This document shows, in pieces, positions 57,003 through 64,000 of a DNA stretch of 64,000 bases. Source of the DNA: Hondaea fermentalgiana. Lineage: Eukaryota; Sar; Bigyra; Thraustochytrida; Thraustochytriidae. The translations under genes and the position numbers were made by a program. The stretch covers positions 11,926-75,925 of the forward strand of contig NPFB01000044.1 in NCBI GenBank assembly GCA_014084085.1, given 5' to 3'. The notes under the pieces were generated by a model, which saw only the letters and a program-made list of their open reading frames with translations, was not told where the DNA came from and made no database searches. Positions within the stretch are counted from its first letter, which is position 1, and every line of letters begins with the position of its first letter.

Positions 57003-59207
57003 TCAAAACGCCTCAGCCCAGCTTCCTCCATAGCGACGCGGGGGCGCTGCCTGGAGCTCAAAAACACGAGAAGTACCCTCAAAGGAGGAAATACGACCCG
57101 TAAGATGCTTGCGATCCCCAAAGTGGCGCAGACGGTACTTGCCCGGAACAATCTTGCGCAGGGCTTGACCCGGTCTCCATTCGACGGTGGCCACGCTATG
57201 CAGCGAAATGGCAGAGAGCTTCTGGTAAATAAAGCGCGTCTCAAACTCACTGTCAGTGGCAATCACTTCCCAGACTCCACTGGTGTTCTGATATTCAACC
57301 GTGAGATAGGTGCCACCAAGACGCATGTTGTTGCGCGGATTGGCGCTCCAAAAGGTCGCCGACACGAGTGTGTCGGGTGCGAGGTCGTACGAGGCTTCCA
57401 CGTCAGTCTTGACGTCGCCAAAGTGAGAGCCCATGGGGACGGTGTCCGGAAGCGGCGGAGGCAAGAGCGAGATTTGATGACCCATGAGGCTTGGGGGCGC
57501 GGGACCACTGCTAGGCTTGGTGTCACTGTTGAGAGCCCCGGCAAGCTTGACGGCCTCTTGCACGTAACCAGCATGCGTGTACGGGCCGTATAGCGTTGAA
57601 GCCGCCTCGTAACGCTGCACCTCGTACTCTTCCAAAGTTGTCACATAGGAAGAGTACTCATTGGCAAGACCAGCAATGACCACGACGCCATTTTGAGCAT
57701 CAAAGCCACCGCCCTCCACGAGTTTGGCGCGCACTGCAGCGCGCATGCGACGGCCAGCCATGGTCGTAAACTCAGAAGGGACGTTGATGATGGCGAGCTG
57801 GTATCCAATTTGAAAAATGGAGATCGGCATGACTACCGGGTGCCACGGATACGGCTCGGTCATTTCGCCCGTGGGAAGCAGAACGGGCTTGGGATGCTGG
57901 CACGCTTTGAGTTCATCGCTGGGCTTCTTCAGAATGTTGCGGAGCATCTCCCAGAGGGGGTTGGTCGATTTCTCGGACTGTACAAAATCGAAGGCACCGG
58001 GGCCATCTGTCGTTCCCGCCGCAAAGGAGTACCCGAGCGCAGGCTTGCACGTGCGCACCGTTTTTCCACCCTCGAGCTCCACCTCGAGGTTGGACATGTC
58101 TCGGTACACGTGAGCCGACTTAATAGGGCCATCGACGGCGGCACGCACAAGGGCCGCGCCCTCGACGCGGTCGTAGAGTTTGCGAGCAAACTCGGCCTGC
58201 CGGGTACCTACAATACGCGTCGATTCGAACGGGTCATCCGACGGTCCACGGCCATGGCATTGCTCATTGAAACCATGGCAAGTTGAGTGGAGCTCCTCGC
58301 AAGGCTCGCCCGAGTCCGAGCAAAAGGTGCCGTTAATGTTGGGCGAAACATCGCCAAGATTGGTGGAAGCAAAGGCTGATACAAAGGATCCATTGCCCGT
58401 GAGGACCTCGGGGCCATTGTACCAGGCATCAAAGAGCTGCGAGGCATACCCTTTGTTGTCTCCACTGATAAGATGATTCGTGTTCGGCATGCTCGTTCCG
58501 TGCACACTGAACCAATTCACCATGCCCACGGGAGTCCCATCGGACTCTTCGATGCGCAGGACAGTCGCATTTAGGTCCGTATTGTGACCGTAAAGCTCGC
58601 GCTCTTCCTTGGGGTTGTTGGCATACCCTGAGGGGGAGCGGTTAATGTTGGCCTCGCCAGGGGCCATGGCTGCGCGCGAGACTTCCATCTTGCGACCGGC
58701 CCGGGCCGACTCGTGAGCTCGTGCGATCGCTTCGACGATTCCGGAGACGAAGCTCTCGAAAGCCTCATGCACAAAGCCAAGCGAAGGGACCTGGAAGAGC
58801 ACGTTCTGGAGGAAACCCGCCGGCGCACTATGCGTATGGGTTCCACTGATGGAGATCGTCTCGGCAGAGTACACTCCAGGGAACCGCTTCTCGAGGCGAC
58901 TCACCACTGCGTCCGTCACGGCTTGCGTCCCCATGCATGCGTCGAGACTCACAAAGGCGACGCGGGTCGCGTTCGGGTCATTGGCAGCTTCGTCGTCTCC
59001 GAACACAAAGGCGCGGGCGCGCAGACGAAAGTGAATTCCGCCCGTCGTCTGCGCAGGCATCGCGTATCCCATCATGTTCACGTCCGCGGCGGGCCCTGTC
59101 ACGTCGGCCTGGCCCACGCCCACCCAGTATCCCTGCGTCACGGCCAGCGTCGCCGACAGGACCATCACCAGCAGACGCGTCCCCACCGAGGTGCTCATGG
59201 CGGCCAT
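57003..59207 (-). CDS. ASAH2: Neutral/alkaline ceramidase
   Basis: A 734-residue secretory or membrane-surface enzyme that hydrolyses ceramide to sphingosine and fatty acid. A signal peptide (about 1-26) precedes the start of the fold (YWVGVGQADVTGPAADVNMMGYA). Motifs: SGTHTHSAPAGFLQ (zinc His), NINRSPSGYANNP with the nucleophile Ser, and NWFSVHGTSM. The family C-terminal beta domain follows (residues about 590-730). Length fits bacterial and animal enzymes without a mucin box. The ATG at 59207 is used; a second Met at residue 4 is equivalent. Confidence 0.93.
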   Translation of the reverse strand: MAAMSTSVGTRLLVMVLSATLAVTQGYWVGVGQADVTGPAADVNMMGYAMPAQTTGGIHFRLRARAFVFGDDEAANDPNATRVAFVSLDACMGTQAVTDAVVSRLEKRFPGVYSAETISISGTHTHSAPAGFLQNVLFQVPSLGFVHEAFESFVSGIVEAIARAHESARAGRKMEVSRAAMAPGEANINRSPSGYANNPKEERELYGHNTDLNATVLRIEESDGTPVGMVNWFSVHGTSMPNTNHLISGDNKGYASQLFDAWYNGPEVLTGNGSFVSAFASTNLGDVSPNINGTFCSDSGEPCEELHSTCHGFNEQCHGRGPSDDPFESTRIVGTRQAEFARKLYDRVEGAALVRAAVDGPIKSAHVYRDMSNLEVELEGGKTVRTCKPALGYSFAAGTTDGPGAFDFVQSEKSTNPLWEMLRNILKKPSDELKACQHPKPVLLPTGEMTEPYPWHPVVMPISIFQIGYQLAIINVPSEFTTMAGRRMRAAVRAKLVEGGGFDAQNGVVVIAGLANEYSSYVTTLEEYEVQRYEAASTLYGPYTHAGYVQEAVKLAGALNSDTKPSSGPAPPSLMGHQISLLPPPLPDTVPMGSHFGDVKTDVEASYDLAPDTLVSATFWSANPRNNMRLGGTYLTVEYQNTSGVWEVIATDSEFETRFIYQKLSAISLHSVATVEWRPGQALRKIVPGKYRLRHFGDRKHLTGRISSFEGTSRVFELQAAPPRRYGGSWAEAF

Positions 59208-60274
59208 CGTGCCCGCGTCCCCGTCTCGCGCTCGCCTTCCTCGCTGCCTGGCTGTCGGGCCGCCTGGCTGGCTGGCCGCCTGGCGTCTGCCTCTCGCCGC
59301 TGCGCGCGTGCTGCTGCTCCGCCTCGGTCTTCGCTGGCCTCCCGTGCGCGCGGGATGCCGAGTCGGGTCTGCTGTCTCTCCGCGTCCGAGTCTATCTAGA
59401 GGTTCTATCTTCTCCCTCCTCCTTCAAGTGCGTCCTTCCCTCGTTCTTCCCCCTCCCGCGGAAACAAGCGCCGAGCAAAGGAGCCGAGGCGCAAACGAGC
59501 GTGGCGTCGTTACTCGTCGCCATCGCGGAGCCGAGCGGGGGGAGGGAGGGAGAGGGAGGGAGAGAGAAAGGCTACGCGCTTGCGGCGGCACTTGCAGCGA
59601 GCCTCCGGGTGGCCGTGCTCGCGACTCGGGGTCGGTTGCGTCATGCAGGGCGCAGTGGTGGTATTTTATACGTTTTGCAACTTGCATGGTAGCTAGACAT
59701 GGCGGTTGCCGTTCTTGAGGGCGGGTATCATGGGCTGTCTTCGCCAAAAAATCCGCCGTCGTTGGGCGGTCCTGTTTAGACCTTGTAAAATTGAGACGGT
59801 ATCGTTTTCGTGGTAGTAAGCCTATTTGATAGCAGCGACGACAACCAACGACAACGACAACGAAACCTACAGGTAAAGTGGCTTTGCACTTCACCGCGAA
59901 CTTATTCTTCGAAGTTGCCAAAGGTGCGGCCGAGGTGGCCAGGCTACTACTACTACTCGAGCTGTCCACCTAAGCCCAAGCCTACTTATCGTTAGCCCGT
60001 GGTCCAAGAAAAGGATTATGATCACCGCTGACCAGAAGCGAGAAAATGGACTTCACTGTAAACTTTGCCCGATGGTTTTGCAGAAGCAACTCCAAATGTG
60101 AAGACAAGACTGGAGAGACGATAAAAGTGGACTCATGCCTTGGGCCGGCTTGCAGCAAGGACGGGAGCATGAAGGCAAGAAACTTGTGCAGGCAAACCTC
60201 AAACGAAAGAAAGCAGTGAAGTGAAGTGAAGCGAAGTGCTCACAAGAACTCCGTCTTGGAGGACCCACGAAACG
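59208..60274. promoter_or_regulatory. 1.07-kb divergent region, ceramidase / WH2 protein
   Basis: Contains GGCTG/GCCTGGC repeats (59261-59285), GGGA tetramers (59538-59565), ACGACA hexamers (59834-59866), CTA repeats (59948-59958) and GTGAA pentamers (60216-60238), the last ending about 37 bp before the WH2-gene ATG. Open frames in this stretch lack motifs. Confidence 0.5.
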
Positions 60275-61384
60275 ATGGGACCAATTAAACGTTTGGTGAT
60301 CGCTGCAGCAACGCTTTTACTCTGGTATAGCTCTGGCCTCGATCTCCTTGAATTGGGTAAAGCATCGGGACTGCCCTCTGAACTTGTATCGGAATTGCCA
60401 TCGTTTCCGCCGTCGATCGTGACATCATCTTTGTTTTCATGGAAGACCTTTGGCATTCCTAACCTGGACATTGTCCCTTGTGTCATTCTCGGCCTTATCC
60501 TTAATCCTATGATGAGTTTCATCGCATGGATGCTTTCGAGCAAGAGGGATACCGAGAATAAGAGCGGGCTCTCCATTTACGTGGCTGTCTTTCTCGGCGC
60601 CTATGGACCTCTTTGCCTTCTCGTTGGTATTCTCATGATTTCATCGGCAAAGTATCGCGAGAACGTGTACGAGGAACGCCCGCCGTCTGCGCCAACGAAC
60701 GAGGATCAAGTGCAACAGCTTGCAGAGCTGCAGACCACTGTAGAAAATCTGCGCACTCAGCTTGCCGAGCGCGACCGCACAATCGCGACCCAGCAGGCGC
60801 AGATTGACGAGCTCAAGAAGTCTCAGGGACTCACAACGCCCGCGTGTGAGGCCACAAAGGCAGCTGCGACACCTGTACGCCCCTCAATGAATGCCCTGCT
60901 CGGCCAGATTCAAAAGGGCAAGCAGCTCAAGGCCCTCACTGCCAAGGACTCTGTTGGTCAACCAGACTCGACGGCTTCGGGACGCCCTCCAATGAACCCC
61001 CTTCTTGCCGAGCTTCAAAAGGGCAAGCAGCTCAAGGCCGTCACTGCCAATGACTCTGCTCGTCAACCAGACTTGACGGCTTCGGGACGCCCTCCAATGA
61101 ACTCCCTTCTCGCCGAGCTTCAAAAGGGCAAGCAGCTCAAGGCCGTCACTAAAGATGCACCTTCGCAAGCAAAACCTGCTGTTGCAAATTCGGCCGCGCC
61201 TTCTATGGCTCAACTTTGTCTGGATAAGGTCAAGGAGCGCGCCGCCAAAGGCACGGGACAGTGCATCGATGACATTTTGGCGAACAACAAGCGAAACACT
61301 CCGATCGTGCCGGCAAGCAACGCTAACTCAGAGCTTCAGGCTGCTCTAGCTCGTCGCAGAATGGTGGCTCCGGCTGCGAACTAA
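60275..61384 (+). CDS. Membrane protein with three tandem WH2 motifs
   Basis: A 369-residue protein. Three hydrophobic segments (about 6-22, 62-87 and 97-123) place the N-terminal third in a membrane. A predicted coiled coil spans about 143-183. Then three near-identical WH2-type motifs follow at residues 204-222, 239-257 and 274-292, each NxLLxxxQKGKQLKAx; the second and third sit in 35-residue repeats that are also DNA repeats. A degenerate copy may lie at 309-325 and the tail ends LQAALARRR. WH2 motifs bind G-actin, and tandem arrays can nucleate filaments. I know no standard family with this combination. The ATG at 60275 opens onto the first TM; the frame begins 13 codons earlier with GTG. 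Confidence 0.85.
   Translation: MGPIKRLVIAAATLLLWYSSGLDLLELGKASGLPSELVSELPSFPPSIVTSSLFSWKTFGIPNLDIVPCVILGLILNPMMSFIAWMLSSKRDTENKSGLSIYVAVFLGAYGPLCLLVGILMISSAKYRENVYEERPPSAPTNEDQVQQLAELQTTVENLRTQLAERDRTIATQQAQIDELKKSQGLTTPACEATKAAATPVRPSMNALLGQIQKGKQLKALTAKDSVGQPDSTASGRPPMNPLLAELQKGKQLKAVTANDSARQPDLTASGRPPMNSLLAELQKGKQLKAVTKDAPSQAKPAVANSAAPSMAQLCLDKVKERAAKGTGQCIDDILANNKRNTPIVPASNANSELQAALARRRMVAPAAN
60884..61153 (+). repeat. Three 105-bp coding repeats (WH2 units)
   Basis: Units begin at 60884, 60989 and 61094. Units 2 and 3 are nearly identical, unit 1 is more diverged, so the last duplication is recent. Confidence 0.9.
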
Positions 61385-62311
61385 TCACGCAAGCATTTCT
61401 TTTTTCTTTGATGTGCACGACTTCTCCGAGCATTAGAGTCTCTAGGTGAGATGCCGATGGCGTGATAGGAAGACGTGGCAAAGGACGAATATTCACATCG
61501 GTGACAGCAATGACCAGAGCGGGATCTCTACTTGACAATATTGCAGAGGGAGCACCTGGCCGACTTCGAACGGGCCGCCGACTCCACTTCTACAGCTGTG
61601 CCCTTTCATTACTGCATAGCTTGGTGGATGGCATTGCAGATAAGCGTGGCGTGAGAGCCGGAGCCCTCAAGCACCATGGCGGGACAAACGTTGAATTCTT
61701 AGGACTAGGCCCCTGTGCCTACCATCGAGAAGTTGATGGGTACTGTCCATTCTTCAGTCAAGGGACAGCCCCTGTACTGGCCGTCAAGTTTCGTGACATC
61801 GCTTTGGATTCTTCATCTGGGGCCAAGACGGAAAATGAACTCGTCCATTCCGTTGTCCTGGAAACAGGTCAAAAGCCTTATGGAGACTGTCGATCCGAAC
61901 GACTAACTTTGATCAAGTATTTTCATCATCCGTGACCAAAATGCCAACTAGGCTCGTCCATGAAGTCGTTCCGCAAACAGATCGACAAGGCCAGGAAAGC
62001 TTTTGTCGCATTTATTCATTCGCCACGGTTCGATGACTGACTGACTTTGGTCGGGTTTTTCTATCATTGGTGACCAAAACACAAAATGGACTCTTCCTGA
62101 TCAGCCATGACCAAAACTCAAAATGGACTCGACCGTGTAACAAGGTATACGTAATCTTAACTTCTTGGATTGCAGCAATCGTAGCGATTGTAGCGATGGA
62201 TCGTTCGGCGGATATCAGGCAAGCAAAAAAAGAAAAAGACAGCGAGGCCAGCAAACCCGAAAAGAACTAGCCAGCAAGAAGCCAACCAAGAGCGCAGAAG
62301 TCAACGAGACG
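61385..62311. other. Intergenic region with possible decayed coding sequence
   Basis: The spacer before the dynamin-like gene. A 157-codon frame (61462-61935) and an overlapping 63-codon frame (61715-61906) give locally protein-like sequence, but neither has a motif I recognise and both end abruptly. A 23-bp imperfect direct repeat lies at 62071-62093 and 62108-62130. I make no gene call. Confidence 0.4.
62071..62130 (+). repeat. 23-bp direct repeat, one mismatch
   Basis: TGACCAAAAC[A/T]CAAAATGGACTC at 62071-62093 and 62108-62130, spaced 37 bp start to start. A related TGACCAAAATG occurs at about 61934. Confidence 0.85.
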
Positions 62312-64000
62312 ATGATGAGCGAGACATCAAGCGAGAATGGCTGGACTCGCGTGGATAGAACAGCATTCGAGGTTCTATCGATCGACGAGAACGAACTCAG
62401 CGACGAGCTGGTTCGTACCGCATACGAAGATCGACTACGTGAGGCGACCACAGAGGAAGAGCGGAGACGTCTTTTTGAGGCATTCCGAACCATCGAGACA
62501 GAACCTTGTCGCACAGGATATCGGCTTGCGCTCACTCAATTCGAAACGCGAGAGCGCGAAAACTCTGACGCGTCTGCAGGCGAGTCGCCGCCAGCTCTTG
62601 TTCATGCCGCGCCAACGAAAGGCATCGCTGGTATCCTTTGTGCTCCAGATGCTCCATACGCCAGACTTCTCCAGGCAGCTCTGCAAGTCAAAGGCAACTT
62701 TGAGTTAGAGCTTCCGCAGATTATTGTATGCGGCGCCGAAAGCCAAGGAAAGTCTTCGACGCTCGAGCGCATTGCCATGCGAGACATCTTCCCTCGCGAC
62801 CGCAGATTTTGCACGCGAATGCCCGTGCGACTCATGCTGAGAACAAGCCGTCACCAGAATCAAGTCACAATTCGCGTCAAGGACCTCGACAACGGTGAAA
62901 TTAGACGTGAAACCGATCCTCAGATCTGCGTGACGGGAGATCAAACCGATGAGCCGTTCTCTGCAGAAGTTGCAGAGCTCATTCGCGACTTTATCCGCGA
63001 AGAGCATCCCGAAGACACAGGTCGCAGTGTGGTCACCGATCGCGAAGTTCAGATCGAGATTCGCGCTCCCTCCGTGCCAACCATCGACCTGGTCGATTTG
63101 CCTGGCATCGTGTCTGCTCCAGAAAATGCCAGATTGGCCACGACGAGCATTACACAACGTATGCTGGCCCAGGAACATGTCCTCGTGCTTGCGGTTGTCT
63201 CTGCGCGTTCAGAAGCGCTCAACAACAACATAATTTGGCCTTTGATGCGTGCAGCCAACAAGCCATCGATTGTGGTGCTGACTCGAGTGGATGAACCGGG
63301 GGGCGAGGAGGACCTCCGCGCCCGTCTTGAGCGCGATCCAGCGGTCATGCCAGATGATGTTCCGATCAGAATTGTCGTTCCTGTGGCGAACCGGGACACA
63401 CGCAGGCACATCGATAGGGATAGTCTGCGGAACTCGTACACCCGAGAGGAGACCGCGCTGCGTGAAGCATGCGCAAAGGAAGAGATAGAATACGATACGA
63501 CGAAGCACGGCATGCCAGGCGTTCTGCACGCGCTAAATGAATTGATTCGCACGTACATGCGCGACCAGTGGGTGACTGCAGAGCTGCAGCGCTGTAGAAA
63601 CGTCCTCATGGTCCGCTTCCGAAACCTCTGGGGGCTTGGCATGACACCCCAAGCTATTTCGCAGAATTCGATGGTGAGCGAAATACAGCGAGGACTCAAT
63701 GCTCTCAAGGATATGCCAACTCCAGAGGTGCTGCAGGAAGTCGAGAGCCGAGATTGTTTCGCTTTCATTCGTGAGTTCCCGGGAAACGCTCCCCTCCTGC
63801 GTAGAGCACAACTTCTCGATGATTGCAAGGAGAAACTCATGGGAAACACCAAGAAACTCATCAGTGATAACTGGGAATCTTTCAAGGAGCTTGCGATGCG
63901 CAAAATTCTCGACGAGTCGGAGCTCCCACTCAAAATCGGGCGATTTTCCTTCATTAGAGAGCACATCAGAGTCACCTTGGAAGACAGTTTCGATAAAGCG
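62312..64000 (+). CDS. Dynamin-like GTPase, 3'-truncated by window edge
   Basis: 563 codons are visible and the frame is open to the last base, so the gene continues beyond the window. The G domain shows G1 GAESQGKSS (about residues 141-149), a switch/G2 region, G3 DLPGIV (TIDLVDLPG) and G4-like TRVDEP. The middle-domain helices follow. The N-terminal 130 residues are unusual for dynamins: residues about 17-70 read like a degenerate J domain (FEVLSIDENELSDELVRTAY) without HPD. The first in-frame Met pair is at 62312-62317; the frame is open back to a stop at 62138 with no other ATG. It could be a membrane-remodelling dynamin or an Mx-type relative; I cannot tell without the C-terminus. Confidence 0.85.
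   Translation, partial: MMSETSSENGWTRVDRTAFEVLSIDENELSDELVRTAYEDRLREATTEEERRRLFEAFRTIETEPCRTGYRLALTQFETRERENSDASAGESPPALVHAAPTKGIAGILCAPDAPYARLLQAALQVKGNFELELPQIIVCGAESQGKSSTLERIAMRDIFPRDRRFCTRMPVRLMLRTSRHQNQVTIRVKDLDNGEIRRETDPQICVTGDQTDEPFSAEVAELIRDFIREEHPEDTGRSVVTDREVQIEIRAPSVPTIDLVDLPGIVSAPENARLATTSITQRMLAQEHVLVLAVVSARSEALNNNIIWPLMRAANKPSIVVLTRVDEPGGEEDLRARLERDPAVMPDDVPIRIVVPVANRDTRRHIDRDSLRNSYTREETALREACAKEEIEYDTTKHGMPGVLHALNELIRTYMRDQWVTAELQRCRNVLMVRFRNLWGLGMTPQAISQNSMVSEIQRGLNALKDMPTPEVLQEVESRDCFAFIREFPGNAPLLRRAQLLDDCKEKLMGNTKKLISDNWESFKELAMRKILDESELPLKIGRFSFIREHIRVTLEDSFDKA

Noticed and set aside
1..64000. CRISPR array, prophage or intact transposon
   Set aside because: No regularly spaced repeats, integrase, transposase or reverse transcriptase motifs were seen; the tandem repeats are microsatellites.

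Overview
This is nuclear DNA of a eukaryotic microbe. It is GC-rich, uses the standard code, and carries long, mostly intronless genes packed a few hundred bases apart. The gene set points to a flagellated protist: a retinal/ciliary CFAP418 homologue, GARP subunit VPS52, PI4-kinase beta, an OSCA/TMEM63 channel, an exosome subunit, a mitochondrial tyrosyl-tRNA synthetase and an EGF-repeat secreted protein of a style frequent in stramenopiles. My best guess is a stramenopile, perhaps a thraustochytrid (Labyrinthulomycetes). That is inference from gene style, not from a database match. I see no CRISPR array, phage, intact transposon, rRNA or convincing tRNA gene. Layout: 1-7 kb holds the 3' part of adenine phosphoribosyltransferase, a zinc alcohol-dehydrogenase-like MDR enzyme, an unknown multi-pass membrane protein and the EGF-repeat protein. 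7-26 kb holds AFG2-type AAA ATPase and EDRF1 (sharing a 127-bp divergent promoter), a CAP-Gly/TPR/ankyrin protein ending in a CaaX box, a PH-containing PI4-kinase beta, VPS52 and an OSCA channel. 26-36 kb holds a DinB-fold protein, a DUF1697 protein, a MAPEG protein, spliced CFAP418, a PhyH-type oxygenase, a spliced Golgi-type glycosyltransferase and MYG1. 36-50 kb holds an ankyrin protein, a 2065-residue coiled-coil protein, an M14 carboxypeptidase, exosome MTR3 and tRNA methyltransferase TRMO. 50-64 kb holds a protein with four copies of a small Cys/His module, mitochondrial TyrRS, uridine phosphorylase next to an ENT nucleoside transporter, neutral ceramidase, a membrane protein with three tandem WH2 motifs, and a dynamin-like GTPase that runs off the window end. 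Most neighbours alternate strand, so promoters are largely shared between divergent genes and 3' ends converge. Short 4-6 bp tandem repeats cluster at the 5' ends. Two genes (CFAP418 and the glycosyltransferase) are spliced with small GTAAGT/GTACGT...CAG introns, and I rebuilt both; in the second, the first exon supplies the membrane anchor. Functional groupings are loose: nucleoside uptake and salvage (uridine phosphorylase, ENT, APRT), Golgi/endosome traffic (PI4K beta, VPS52) and RNA processing (MTR3, TRMO, AFG2, TyrRS). The items I rank highest as possibly undescribed are the membrane-anchored triple-WH2 protein, the prenylatable CAP-Gly/TPR/ankyrin protein and the four-fold C-x(n)-CxCG-x-H module protein.
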